Below are positions 28,054 through 36,731 of a DNA stretch of 64,000 nt, piece by piece; the first letter of the stretch is position 1; the number at the start of each line of letters is the position of its first letter. The stretch comes from Gottfriedia acidiceleris (GTDB lineage Bacteria > Bacillota > Bacilli > Bacillales > Bacillaceae_G), in NCBI RefSeq assembly GCF_002128425.1, contig NZ_NESS01000004.1, positions 124,001 through 188,000 of the forward strand, in the 5' to 3' direction. The notes beneath the pieces were generated by a model. That model ran no database searches. It was not told where the DNA came from and saw only the letters and a program-made list of their open reading frames with translations. Position numbers and translations under genes: made by a program.

Positions 28054-28334
28054 TTAAGCTCTCTCCCTCATATCTTAGTAGACTATTTATATGAAACTAC
28101 TAAGATTATATATAATAGGAAGTAAGCATTTTGTCACATCTTGAAATCATCTAGTTATTTTTACTTAAAGATCGATAGCAACATTTTGAATGCTAAAACC
28201 TAGTACACCAGTATTGACAGTTTAATTTTCAATCTTTTCGATAAATTCCAACTATTTACATCTTGAGTACGTTATAACTTATGATACATTTAAAGAAGAG
28301 GTTTGATAGATTACCAGCTCAGGAGGGAACACCC

Positions 28335-30719
28335 TTGATCCAGACTTTGCAAAAAATAATTGGCAATCGGAAATTAAAGGAGTATGAAAAAATTGTTCAA
28401 GAGATAAATTCAAAGGAGCCATTCTTTGAAAGTCATACAGATCAGTCTTTGCGTGAATTTACTTATCTATTGAAGCAAAAAATATCTAATAACGAAGCTG
28501 TTATTCATGAAATTACGGTAGATGCTTTTGCTCTAGTGCGTGAAGCATCAAAACGTGTTTTAGGGATGCGCCCTTATGATGTTCAATTAATCGGTGGACT
28601 TGCTTTACTAGATGGAAATATTGCTGAAATGCCAACTGGTGAAGGCAAAACATTGGTATCCTCATTACCTGCTTATACTCGTGCGCTAGAAGGAAAAGGT
28701 GTACATATTATTACCATAAACGAATATTTAGCCCGACGTGATGCAGAGCAAATTGGTCAAATTCATGAATTTTTAGGTCTTACTGTAGGTTTGAACATTC
28801 CCGATTTAACTTTAGAAGCTAAAAAAGCTGCATACAAAGCAGATATTACTTATGGAATCGGAACAGAATTCGGATTTGATTATTTACGTGATAATATGGC
28901 CACCTCTTTAATGGAACAAGTTCAACGCCCATATCATTATGCAATTATTGATGAAATTGACGCAATATTAATAGATGAAGCAAGAACACCACTTATTATT
29001 GCAGAAAAAAAACCTGCACATTCACACTTATACTCGCTATGTGCGCGCTTTATAAGTACGTTTATTAAAGATAGGGACTATTTATTAGATGAAGAAACTA
29101 AGGCAATTACTTTAACTGAAGTAGGTATTTCAAAGATTGAAAAAGCCTTTATGATTGAAAATTTATATGAGCTAGAACATACAACACTTTTCCACTATGT
29201 TCATAACGCATTGCGAGCTAATGTAATATTTCAACGCGATGTTGATTATATTGTTCACGAAGGTGAGATTCAACTAATTGATTTATTTACCGGCCGAATT
29301 ATGGAAGGACGCTCATTAAGTAACGGTCTCCATCAAGCAATCGAGGCTAAAGAAGGATTAAAAACAACTGAAGAAAATCATACCGTTGCGTCTGTAACAA
29401 TACAAAATTATTTCCGTATGTACCCTATTCTTTCCGGCATGACTGGAACTGCAAAGACAGAAGCAAAAGAATTCCTACATGTTTATAACATGGAAGTTAT
29501 TCAAATTCCTACTAATAAACCGGTAATTCGTATTGACCACGAGGATCTTGTATTTGATAAAACAGAAGAAAAGCTCATGGCAGTTCTGGCCGATATAAAA
29601 TTACGAAATAAAAAAGGACAACCAATTCTAATTGGTACAACCTCCATTCGTCAATCTGTAATTTTTGCAGAATTATTAGAAAAAGAATCGATAAAATTTC
29701 AGCTCTTAAATGCAAAAAATGTTGAAGAAGAAGCAGAGATGATTGCCCAAGCTGGTCAAATAGGTATGATTACCATCTCAACCAATATGGCAGGGCGAGG
29801 GACTGACATATTACTAGCTGAAGGTGTGTCAGATCTAGGAGGTCTTCACATAATTGGAACCGAACGTCATGAGAGTGTGCGCATAGATTTACAATTAAAA
29901 GGACGTGCTGGCCGACAAGGAGACCGAGGTTCATCTCAATTCTATCTTTCATTAGAGGATGAGTTATTTGTAAGACATAATCCAGTAAAGCTAGAGAAAT
30001 TATATAAGAATCTACAAGTTGATCAATTTGGAAAGGTACTAAACTCTACAATACAAGAGTTTGTTACATCTATACAAAAGTATTGCGAAGGAAATCAGTC
30101 CTCAGTTCGTAATTGGCAGCTTAAATTAGATGATGTCGCGAATGAACATCGCCGTATTATTTATAGATTAAGAAATAATTTCTTACAAAATGAAACTGGC
30201 ATAGACTGGTTTATTGGTCAAGTTGAAGAAACTGTTGATCACTTATTAATGCAATTCTATCCTAAAGATAGTACACCTGAAGATTGGGATCCACTTGCAG
30301 GAAAAACAGCACTTGAACAACTTATACCACCCCTTCGAATAGATGTTGAACATTTTAATAATGAACAAGAGATTTGGCATAACGTCAAAGAAGCTTTTTC
30401 AGTATATAAAGATGTATTACGTGGTATAGAGGAAGAGAAAAAATCTAAGCTTATTAGTATTTTAAAAAGCATGGCATTAAGTACTATAGATTTGTATTGG
30501 ACTGAACATTTAGAACATTTACAACAATTAATTGAAGGGATACACTTAAGACAGTATCAACAAGAAGATCCAATTCGACTATATGAATTTGATGGATTCA
30601 CTCTGTTTGAACATACTTATAACTCGATACAACAAGAAATATCAGCAAGTCTTGCTTCAACATTTCAAGAATTATCTTGTCCACAGGGGGTAGAAAAACA
30701 AAATGTTATCATCGATTAA
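28335..30719 (+). CDS. secA2: Accessory secretion ATPase SecA2
   Basis: Second SecA, specialised for a subset of exported proteins; in B. anthracis SecA2 is needed for S-layer protein export. Walker A GEGKT, DEID box, and [10 protein letters not shown] are intact. The zinc-binding C-terminus of SecA1 is missing, as in other SecA2. A longer in-frame reading starts at ATG 28281 but has no ribosome site, whereas AGGAGGGA lies 8 bases before TTG 28335. That start gives 794 residues and an N-terminus (KIIGNRKLKEYEKIVQEIN) that aligns with the B. anthracis protein. It overlaps slaP by 17 bases, so the two are coupled. Confidence 0.93.
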   Translation: MIQTLQKIIGNRKLKEYEKIVQEINSKEPFFESHTDQSLREFTYLLKQKISNNEAVIHEITVDAFALVREASKRVLGMRPYDVQLIGGLALLDGNIAEMPTGEGKTLVSSLPAYTRALEGKGVHIITINEYLARRDAEQIGQIHEFLGLTVGLNIPDLTLEAKKAAYKADITYGIGTEFGFDYLRDNMATSLMEQVQRPYHYAIIDEIDAILIDEARTPLIIAEKKPAHSHLYSLCARFISTFIKDRDYLLDEETKAITLTEVGISKIEKAFMIENLYELEHTTLFHYVHNALRANVIFQRDVDYIVHEGEIQLIDLFTGRIMEGRSLSNGLHQAIEAKEGLKTTEENHTVASVTIQNYFRMYPILSGMTGTAKTEAKEFLHVYNMEVIQIPTNKPVIRIDHEDLVFDKTEEKLMAVLADIKLRNKKGQPILIGTTSIRQSVIFAELLEKESIKFQLLNAKNVEEEAEMIAQAGQIGMITISTNMAGRGTDILLAEGVSDLGGLHIIGTERHESVRIDLQLKGRAGRQGDRGSSQFYLSLEDELFVRHNPVKLEKLYKNLQVDQFGKVLNSTIQEFVTSIQKYCEGNQSSVRNWQLKLDDVANEHRRIIYRLRNNFLQNETGIDWFIGQVEETVDHLLMQFYPKDSTPEDWDPLAGKTALEQLIPPLRIDVEHFNNEQEIWHNVKEAFSVYKDVLRGIEEEKKSKLISILKSMALSTIDLYWTEHLEHLQQLIEGIHLRQYQQEDPIRLYEFDGFTLFEHTYNSIQQEISASLASTFQELSCPQGVEKQNVIID

Positions 30720-31611
30720 GCGTTTATTACAAATGGGTAAAGATTCAACAGTTTCATCGAGTGATTTATTGCAACAAACATCTACTGATCAAGCAGTTCA
30801 GGTTGAAGAAAACGAAATGGTTGAAATTTTTCCTAAAATTTCATTTCATCCACTAATGCATATTGAAGATGAAAAACGATATGTTTATCAATTTTTAAAT
30901 AACGAGCTTTCTCCTTTAAAACCAAATCAATTGTCATTATCTGCAATCGAACTTGAAACCAATGATGACGGAAGTGCAACTGTTACAGCATTCGTTCGTA
31001 ACAGTTTAGAAAAATTAGTTCGTTTAGAGGATGCTATTCTATTATTGATTAGTGAAGAAGGAGAGCTATTAGCTAAAAAGGGATTTAGATTAGAAGAGCT
31101 TGGCGAAATGCCTCCTTGCAGTAGCCGCCCATGGCGATTTGTATTTGAACGAGAGTATTTACTAAAAGAGGACTTGCCTGAAAAAGGCTTTGAGTTAGCA
31201 TTTGATTTATCAAAAACTATCCACAGATTAGATATCGATCCAACATGGGAAGGCCGACTTAATGACGAACAAATTGCAGAATTAAGCAATCTTGTAAACT
31301 CTTTACCTAAATTACGTATAAATGAAGTAAGCTTACACGCTTTAAGAGCAAGCTATAATGAAGATGGAAACTTAGGAGTTAATATTTTAGTTCGAAATGG
31401 ATCAACACAAGCAGTTAATCTAGAATTACTACCACTAGAATTGTTAAATGAAAATGGCGAAATAATTGCAAAAGGTTTATTCACATTACCACCATTAACA
31501 CTCCATGCTAATACAAGTAAACCATGGACATTTATCTTCCCTAAAGAACTAGTAGAAATAAAAGAGTTCTCACAATGGACAATTAGAATACCAGATCAAG
31601 AAGTTATTTAA
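30703..31611 (+). CDS. slaP: Accessory Sec S-layer assembly protein SlaP
   Basis: SlaP works with SecA2 in S-layer protein secretion in B. anthracis. The 302-residue protein has a short non-hydrophobic start and two tandem SLAP-type beta domains (about 45-165 and 180-300). Both domains carry an FVRNxLEK / ILVRNGSTQ core and end with a PWxFxFxxE motif. No signal peptide is present, so it is expected to be cytoplasmic. AGGGGGT lies within the end of secA2. No S-layer (SLH) protein gene is found in this window, so the substrates must lie elsewhere or be different proteins. Confidence 0.87.
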   Translation: MLSSIKRLLQMGKDSTVSSSDLLQQTSTDQAVQVEENEMVEIFPKISFHPLMHIEDEKRYVYQFLNNELSPLKPNQLSLSAIELETNDDGSATVTAFVRNSLEKLVRLEDAILLLISEEGELLAKKGFRLEELGEMPPCSSRPWRFVFEREYLLKEDLPEKGFELAFDLSKTIHRLDIDPTWEGRLNDEQIAELSNLVNSLPKLRINEVSLHALRASYNEDGNLGVNILVRNGSTQAVNLELLPLELLNENGEIIAKGLFTLPPLTLHANTSKPWTFIFPKELVEIKEFSQWTIRIPDQEVI

Positions 31612-31640
31612 GGCAGAATAAAGACTAGATTCCAAAGTTT

Positions 31641-31686
31641 AAAAGCAGGATTTTTGATCAAGTAAGATCTTGAGGCCTGCTTTTTG
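31641..31686 (+). terminator. Bidirectional terminator after secA2-slaP
   Basis: Outer stem AAAGCAGG / CCTGCTTT with an inner GATC / GATC stem, followed by TTTTT. It separates slaP from the convergent comK. Confidence 0.75.
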
Positions 31687-31727
31687 TATTTCCTGGCCCC
31701 TGCTTAAAATAATTACTTGCCTTTAAC

Positions 31728-32261
31728 CTACCCATCAGCTGAATATCCTTCTATTAACTCCTTAATCATCATTAACTTTTCTTCATCTGATTTTAGTTTA
31801 TACTCTACTTTCTGACTTAAATACATACTAATTATCTTTGTGGCTTTACTGATTTGTTTATCAAAAATGTAATAAGAAATTGGCAAGATCCTCTCTTCCC
31901 CATTCCTAAACTGTATTTTTGTTTTTCTTTTTTCTTTTATATATTTATTTATTTGGATAAAATTTAGCCATTTGCAAGATATGTTATTTTGCGAAGATGT
32001 AGGAATCATAATAATTGATAATGCGGGATTAATCATAAGAGGAATCTTTTTCATAGTTGGATATTTACTTTTTACGACTTCGAGATGACCTTTAATGGAT
32101 TGATTATGGTAGAGGGCGGATTCTTTCAAGATTGCTCTCATTGGCCGTTTTGAATAGATTACTCCTTTGTTTTTATCTGTTATTTTCGTTAAATACTCTG
32201 GGTGATCTGCAGCTTCAATCAACATTGTTTCATATGATACGACATAATCTAATTTTGACAT
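31728..32261 (-). CDS. comK: Competence transcription factor ComK
   Basis: ComK activates the DNA-uptake genes (including comFA) by binding A/T-rich K-boxes. The 177-residue protein matches the ComK family: the opening YETMLIEAA (compare the NGATIAVLPE region of B. subtilis), KIPLMINPALSIIMIPTSS, the conserved CKWLNF, and the segment FRNGEERILPISYYIFDKQISKA. AAGGAGG lies 6 bases before the ATG. It is transcribed divergently from a small sigma-factor gene across 303 bases. Sequence identity to B. subtilis ComK is modest, but the order of motifs is clear. Confidence 0.85.
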   Translation of the reverse strand: MSKLDYVVSYETMLIEAADHPEYLTKITDKNKGVIYSKRPMRAILKESALYHNQSIKGHLEVVKSKYPTMKKIPLMINPALSIIMIPTSSQNNISCKWLNFIQINKYIKEKRKTKIQFRNGEERILPISYYIFDKQISKATKIISMYLSQKVEYKLKSDEEKLMMIKELIEGYSADG

Positions 32262-32564
32262 ATATGCCTCCTTTGAGGATTTTTACATATCGATTATATC
32301 AAAATTATCTTTCCGTATTTTTGAAACTTCTATGACCGTATTGCTAGTGTTTTAGTAAACTTTACTTCTTTTAAAAATATAAATACATAAAATTTCATTT
32401 GATTCTTTCTGGAAAATTTGAAGTTTTAGATTCAATACTCAAATTTCACTTTATTTTTTTTACTTTTAATTCATGTTTCCAAATATGATATATTTCTTAT
32501 ATTTATATATAGTTACTTCACCGCGGAATAAACTTAAGGGCATGCCTTATGAAAGGCAGTAAGT

Positions 32565-33086
32565 ATGAAACGTAGTGAAGAACATGTAGATGATCAAGTT
32601 TTTTCAGGAAAATTGAAACCAAATACATTTGAGGAATGCTTAAACCAATATTCCCGAATGATAAAAGCAATTATGAAGAAGTTACATTTATATAAAAACT
32701 TTGATGAATATTATCAAATTGGTCAAATAGCATTATGGACGGCTTATCAACAGTATCAAAGTGAGAAAGGGAGCTTTTCAACTTATGCATTTTTTACAGT
32801 AAGAGGCTATTTACTAAATGAGTTATCCAAAGCAAGTAAATACGATGAACGAAACATAGTCCTCGAGCACAGTATAGAAGATGTCATATATTGTGAAGAG
32901 GCGTTTTCACTTGTTAATTTTATAAGTTTACTAGATGGTATTTCCCCCTTACAGAAGCAAATTCTAATTAAACGCTTCTATTACAATCACGAGTTTCCTC
33001 AAATCGCAAAATATTTAAATATGAAAGAATCCAGTGTACGATCTAGTTATCGTTATGCATTAAAAAGATTAAGAGAGTCAAAATAA
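32565..33086 (+). CDS. Small sigma-70 family factor (region 2 + region 4)
   Basis: The 173-residue protein has a region 2 (about 35-95, YQIGQIALWTAYQQYQSEKGSFSTYAFFTVRGYL, the -10 binding and core-binding helices) and a region 4 helix-turn-helix (about 118-170, LLDGISPLQKQILIKRFYYNHEFPQIAKYLNMKESSVRSSYRYALKRLRE). Regions 1 and 3 are absent. It resembles SigO/ECF-like minor sigma factors of Bacillus. No anti-sigma gene is next to it. It is divergent from comK and could therefore belong to a competence or stress circuit. The ribosome site is weak (AAAGGCAG), preceded by a GGCATGCC palindrome that may affect translation. Confidence 0.8.
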   Translation: MKRSEEHVDDQVFSGKLKPNTFEECLNQYSRMIKAIMKKLHLYKNFDEYYQIGQIALWTAYQQYQSEKGSFSTYAFFTVRGYLLNELSKASKYDERNIVLEHSIEDVIYCEEAFSLVNFISLLDGISPLQKQILIKRFYYNHEFPQIAKYLNMKESSVRSSYRYALKRLRESK

Positions 33087-33096
33087 AGTGTAAAAA

Positions 33097-33134
33097 ATAA
33101 AGTAATCTAATTTTTGATTACTTTATTTTTTTTA
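33097..33134 (+). terminator. Terminator of the sigma-factor gene
   Basis: Perfect 12-bp stem AATAAAGTAATC / GATTACTTTATT with an 8-base loop and a T8 tail. Confidence 0.88.
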
Positions 33135-33313
33135 GTCAACCAAACACAAGTCCAGTCCCATTCAAATGACCTATTACTTTCCTCCTACTTTCACCAATTT
33201 TAAAACCGTGCCGTTTTAAGTAGAACTTTACACATTTTTAACGTTTTCTTCCATTTTGGCCTAGACTTTAATATTATTCTAAAATTACTAAATTTTACCA
33301 AGTGATATCGATG

Positions 33314-33343
33314 TTTCGACATTTTTTTCAACAAATGTCGAAA
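33314..33343. promoter_or_regulatory. Inverted pair of Spo0A boxes upstream of sinI
   Basis: TTCGACA (33315-33321) and TGTCGAA (33336-33342) are both perfect copies of the TGTCGAA Spo0A box, in opposite orientation, inside 9-base palindromic arms. They lie about 50 bases upstream of the -35 element of the sinI promoter, a position fit for activation. Spo0A control of sinI is established in B. subtilis. Confidence 0.75.
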
Positions 33344-33391
33344 TTTTTTTCCGTAAAATTTTTTTAAATATTTCAAGTGTGAAAAAACTCA

Positions 33392-33419
33392 TTGATTTAT
33401 CTAATGTATTTAATATAAT
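33392..33419 (+). promoter_or_regulatory. Sigma-A type promoter for the riboswitch-sinI transcript
   Basis: TTGATT (33392-33397) and a perfect TATAAT (33414-33419) are separated by 16 bases. Transcription would begin near 33426, giving a leader of about 280 bases that contains the riboswitch. Confidence 0.65.
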
Positions 33420-33542
33420 TGAAATATTATTAATGTTATTGTTTTTTTTGATACTACAAATTCCTACAAACTACGTATTGGATTCATTATATAATTGTTT
33501 TATAAATTTTTTAAAAATTGTAATAATTATATCGGAACTCTC

Positions 33543-33674
33543 TCTAGAAAAAGGCAAACCAATTGAGAGATTGGGACGCAAAGCCACTGATCTTAGTTGT
33601 AAATATAGAGAAAAAGCACTGGTTCACTGTATTTTTTAACTATTAAACGAACTAAGATAGCAGGGTTACCTAGG
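33543..33674 (+). ncRNA. Cyclic di-GMP class I riboswitch (GEMM-I) in the sinI leader
   Basis: The conserved core is present in order: GGCAAACC (33553-33560), a short stem with a GAGA loop, GGGACGCAAAGCC (33573-33585), a stem ATCTTAGTT (33590-33598) / AACTAAGAT (33650-33658) with a long loop, and the 3' segment TAGCAGGGTTACC (33658-33670). Outer arms TCTAG (33543) and CTAGG (33670) can close P1. Downstream, AGGTATTTTATACCT (33672-33686) can form a hairpin that competes with P1, just ahead of the sinI ribosome site AGGAGG (33694-33699). This suggests control of termination or translation; the direction of control cannot be read from sequence alone. Confidence 0.93.
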
Positions 33675-33708
33675 TATTTTATACCTTAATTTTAGGAGGC
33701 CATTATCC

Positions 33709-33846
33709 ATGTACAGTGAATTGGAAAATCATTCTGCCGAATTAAACTGGATCGACTTACTACTAGAGTGCATTGAAGTAGGCATAAGTCCTGATGAAGT
33801 GCGGTCATTTCTTTACAATTGCGTTAAAGATTCATGTCAAAACTAG
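33709..33846 (+). CDS. sinI: SinI-family anti-repressor (45 residues)
   Basis: SinI binds SinR and removes it from DNA, switching cells to matrix production. This 45-residue protein carries the SinI dimerisation motif LNWIDLLLECIEVGISPDEVRSFLYN, matching the WVDLIVEAKEANISPEEIRKYL helix-turn-helix of B. subtilis SinI. AGGAGG lies 9 bases before the ATG. It sits directly after the c-di-GMP riboswitch and 62 bases before sinR. Two to three cysteines near the C-terminus are unlike B. subtilis SinI. Confidence 0.9.
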   Translation: MYSELENHSAELNWIDLLLECIEVGISPDEVRSFLYNCVKDSCQN

Positions 33847-33908
33847 AGGAACTACTCCCTACTATGATATACTTTTTGTAATAGTCAAAAAGATATGGAG
33901 TAGCTTAT

Positions 33909-34229
33909 ATGATTGGAGAACGAATTAAAAAACTACGTTTACAACATGGAATGTCACTTACAGAGCTTGCAGAACGTGCTGGTATAGCAAAATCTTACAT
34001 AAGTTCGATTGAACGAAATCTACAAAGCAATCCTTCAATTCAAGTACTTGAAAAAATTGCTGGCGTCTTCAATACAACGGCAGAAAGCCTCCTGAAAGAT
34101 GATATTGATCCAACAAAAATAATTGATTCTGAATGGATGGACATCCTTCAAGAAGCAATTAATTCAGGTATACCAAAAGATGAATTAATAAAATTTATTG
34201 AGTTTAATAAGTATAAGCAAGGCAAATAA
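33909..34229 (+). CDS. sinR: Biofilm master repressor SinR
   Basis: SinR represses matrix and exopolysaccharide operons. The 106-residue protein has an N-terminal Xre-type helix-turn-helix (residues 1-66, SLTELAERAGIAKSYISSIERNLQSNPSIQVLEKIA, close to B. subtilis SinR) and a C-terminal tetramerisation/SinI-binding region (about 74-103, DSEWMDILQEAINSGIPKDELIKFIEF). That region is similar in pattern to SinI itself. GGAG lies 8 bases before the ATG. A TATGAT-like -10 in the 62-base gap may give sinR its own promoter, as in B. subtilis. Candidate targets carry GTTC-N8-GAAC (see the operator entries). Confidence 0.95.
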   Translation: MIGERIKKLRLQHGMSLTELAERAGIAKSYISSIERNLQSNPSIQVLEKIAGVFNTTAESLLKDDIDPTKIIDSEWMDILQEAINSGIPKDELIKFIEFNKYKQGK

Positions 34230-34275
34230 ACCTTCAAATTAAAATGTTTCCATTTTAATTTGAAGGTTTTTTTTG
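34228..34275 (+). terminator. Terminator of sinI-sinR
   Basis: Perfect 19-bp stem (arms 34228-34246 and 34251-34269) with a 4-base loop and T8. Confidence 0.95.
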
Positions 34276-34284
34276 CACAAAGAT

Positions 34285-34320
34285 AAGAAAGGCGCTCTTC
34301 AAACGGAGAGTGCCCTTCTT
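34285..34320 (-). terminator. Terminator of the matrix operon
   Basis: 14-bp stem with two G-T pairs (AAGAAAGGCGCTCT / AGAGTGCCCTTCTT), convergent with the sinR terminator; on the minus strand it leads into TATCTTTG. Confidence 0.75.
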
Positions 34321-34325
34321 ATTAT

Positions 34326-35504
34326 TTATTTACGTAAATCATATTTTAAAGATATGTTATCGATATATCCAGCATCTTTGCTTGCACTTCCAGACTTATC
34401 TTTAGCATACGTAAGTTTTAACACATGTTTACCTGGTTTAACCCCAAGATTTACTTTAGACCAGTGGTTATCTGTTCCTGATGCATCGACAAGAACATCG
34501 CCATCTAATGAAATTGTTAAGATATCTTTATTTAGTTGTGAAAGAACTAAATAATCAAAAGATAAGAATGCGTTATAAGCGTTATCCGGTACATTAATTG
34601 TCACTTCAGCAGTAGAAGAACTATTATTAGAAATATTATTGCTAATTAAATAATAGTCAGTTTTCCCATCTATATTTGATTTAATTCTTTCCCAATCACC
34701 AGAAATAGAGAAAGGTGAACTTGCACCCTCAAAATCTTCTAAAGTACTGTTTTGTGGCTTATACACATCACCAACAATAGCATCTAACTGGCTAATCGTA
34801 TCGTTTTTAATTGTTGTCGCTTTAGTAGCTAATGCTTTTGATTTTTTAAATTCTAAATCATTTGTTGCAGTATTAATGACATCTGTTATTCTAGCAATTT
34901 CACCTGCTAAATAGTCTTTTAGTTTTGCATCACTAGTGTTTTTTTGTACTTCAATTAATTCTGCTAAACTTGCTTTCGCTTTATCTAATTCCTCTTCTAA
35001 AGCATCAAGTGCCTTTGCTTGCTCAGCAGTTATTGATAGTTTACCGTTTGCAACTTGTGAACTGAAGTCTGGTTTTAATCCGTTTACTTCAGATTCAACT
35101 CCACTAGTAGTTTGTCCATTTAGTCGATCTACTAATTGAGTAAATTCGTTTGGCGTATTTTGTTTAATGCCCGTTAAAGCGTTGTTGATCGCTTCAACGT
35201 GTTCGTTCGACTGATCATTAATTGTATTAACTCCCGCTTGAGATAATTCACCTTGTTTATTATTTACCCCATCTTCTGAGTTAGATAACAAAGAACCTAA
35301 TCGATCTTTCATCGCACCAATTGCATCTGAAGTTTTCGCACCTAATGTACTACTTACAGTTGATTGCGCGTCCTTTAATAGTTGAGAGGCAAAATTTGTA
35401 AATAATTCCCCAGCATTTGTAGATGCAAATGCTGTACCTGTTGTTAAAATTCCTGCAGCCAATATACCGACTACAACTTTCTTTTTAATTGATTTCTTCT
35501 CCAT
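34326..35504 (-). CDS. Secreted coiled-coil protein with C-terminal beta-sandwich, in the TasA position
   Basis: I do not recognise a named family. The 392-residue protein has a signal peptide (cleavage likely after TAFA) and a mature start STNAGELFTNFASQ. A long helical region follows (about 30-245), rich in Ala, Lys and Asp with coiled-coil heptads (ALDALEEELDKAKASLAELIEV). The C-terminal domain (about 255-392, DWERIKSNIDGKTDYYLISNN ... GYIDNISLKY) has the look of a carbohydrate-binding beta-sandwich. The ATG at 35504 follows GGAGG; a longer reading from 35522 has no ribosome site. It is the last gene of a four-gene operon and convergent to sinR, exactly where B. subtilis has tasA. A role as matrix fibre or polysaccharide-binding protein is inferred from context. 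Confidence 0.75.
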   Translation of the reverse strand: MEKKSIKKKVVVGILAAGILTTGTAFASTNAGELFTNFASQLLKDAQSTVSSTLGAKTSDAIGAMKDRLGSLLSNSEDGVNNKQGELSQAGVNTINDQSNEHVEAINNALTGIKQNTPNEFTQLVDRLNGQTTSGVESEVNGLKPDFSSQVANGKLSITAEQAKALDALEEELDKAKASLAELIEVQKNTSDAKLKDYLAGEIARITDVINTATNDLEFKKSKALATKATTIKNDTISQLDAIVGDVYKPQNSTLEDFEGASSPFSISGDWERIKSNIDGKTDYYLISNNISNNSSSTAEVTINVPDNAYNAFLSFDYLVLSQLNKDILTISLDGDVLVDASGTDNHWSKVNLGVKPGKHVLKLTYAKDKSGSASKDAGYIDNISLKYDLRK

Positions 35505-35530
35505 TTTCGTTCGTGCCTCCATTAGACAGA

Positions 35531-36103
35531 TTACACTTTAAGTGGTTTCGCAATTTTATGAATAGGTAATATTGAAATAAGTACATAACCCTTAATGTCT
35601 TTAATAGGTATAAATCCAAAATCTTTACTTCGGCTATCGAAGCTTATTCCCGGCTCTCGATTATCACCAACAACAAATATCTTGTTTTTAGGAACCGTTA
35701 TTTTTTCCATATCTTCAGAAGTCCCGTTTGTCGAGATTTCCGGCACTGGTTCATTATTTACGTAAATAATTCCATTCTTTATAAAAACAGTGTCTCCAGG
35801 AACTCCAATAATTCGTTTTACAACATCAAATCCTTCAGCTTGTAATTTCATAATCGCAACATCACCAAGTTCAGGATCATGAGTGTAACGAGCTAATTTA
35901 TTCACAAATACTAAATCCCCATCGTTCAAAGTAGGGTACATTGAAAATCCGCTAACTTTTGTAAGTCCAACTGTATTTAGTAAAACTACTAAAAGAACAC
36001 TTAAAATAAGAAAGAACCTCATCCATTCTATTAATGACTGACCAATATTTTTTGCGTTTTTATCTTCTACTGTTTTTTGTTCTTCAATTTTTGAAGCATT
36101 CAT
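35531..36103 (-). CDS. Dedicated type I signal peptidase (prokaryotic type, SipW position)
   Basis: The 190-residue enzyme has one membrane helix (about 29-47) and the catalytic Ser54 in SGFSMYP. It also has the general base Lys96 in DVVKRIIGVPGD and box E GDNRE.GISFDSR. It is therefore an ordinary Ser-Lys peptidase, not the Ser-His ER-type found in SipW. Its ATG shares one base with the stop of the preceding gene (TAATG), giving coupling. Placed between the secreted-protein genes, it probably processes them: all three share an F-A-[S/D]-T-N cleavage site. Confidence 0.9.
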   Translation of the reverse strand: MNASKIEEQKTVEDKNAKNIGQSLIEWMRFFLILSVLLVVLLNTVGLTKVSGFSMYPTLNDGDLVFVNKLARYTHDPELGDVAIMKLQAEGFDVVKRIIGVPGDTVFIKNGIIYVNNEPVPEISTNGTSEDMEKITVPKNKIFVVGDNREPGISFDSRSKDFGFIPIKDIKGYVLISILPIHKIAKPLKV

Positions 36104-36678
36104 TACTGTTGACCTTCCCCGCTAGACTGATCTTGGCTGTTTGTATTTTGTGAATCATCATTTTTCGAATTTGATGTTTCATTGGATTTATTTCCATTAT
36201 TTGAATTTGCCTTAGGAACCTGCTTATTAATTTCTTCTTTTGCCTGCTCCTGAGCATTTTGTATTATTTTATCAATTCTTGCTTTTGCTTCTTGTACATC
36301 TTTTTCGTTCTTACTATCTATTTGTTTGATCAATTGATCTCCATACCTTTGAAGCTCTTCTTGTGATTCTAAGCTTTTTTGCGTTGCATATTGTTGAATT
36401 TCTTCTGCAGATTCATAAGACTTTTCTTGCACTTCTTTAACTAAGCGTGCTTTTTGCTTTATTGTTTCTGCTTCTGTCATGCTAATAATATAATCACTTG
36501 CTTCCTGAGTTTGTTTTTTTGTCCATGCAGTCATTGCTGCTGGTAAATTCGTATCAGCAAATGAAAACGTTGTTGCAATTAGTAACCCGCCACTTAACGT
36601 AACAGATCCAATTAAAAGCTTATTAAATTTTTTGGAGATCCATGTTTGTTTTTTAGTTTTTTCAGTATTATTCTGCAT
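36103..36678 (-). CDS. Secreted coiled-coil protein with hydrophilic Asn/Ser tail, in the TapA-like operon
   Basis: The 191-residue protein has a basic start, a hydrophobic signal segment (about 23-42) and a likely cleavage site FSFA followed by DTNLPAAM. A long amphipathic helix rich in Gln, Glu and Lys (about 50-150) follows, then a low-complexity tail of Asn, Ser, Asp and Gln. No known domain is recognised. It resembles an assembly or anchoring partner in composition only. GGGAGGT precedes the ATG. It lies between the 256-residue gene and the signal peptidase gene, coupled to the latter. Confidence 0.75.
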   Translation of the reverse strand: MQNNTEKTKKQTWISKKFNKLLIGSVTLSGGLLIATTFSFADTNLPAAMTAWTKKQTQEASDYIISMTEAETIKQKARLVKEVQEKSYESAEEIQQYATQKSLESQEELQRYGDQLIKQIDSKNEKDVQEAKARIDKIIQNAQEQAKEEINKQVPKANSNNGNKSNETSNSKNDDSQNTNSQDQSSGEGQQ

Positions 36679-36731
36679 AATTTACCTCCCAATGACTACA
36701 ATGAAAAACAAACTTTTAAGGAATTTACTTC

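Noticed and set aside
33379-33639. 86-codon open frame on the plus strand before sinI
   Set aside because: It lacks a ribosome site and spans the promoter leader and the riboswitch core; the RNA explanation is far stronger.
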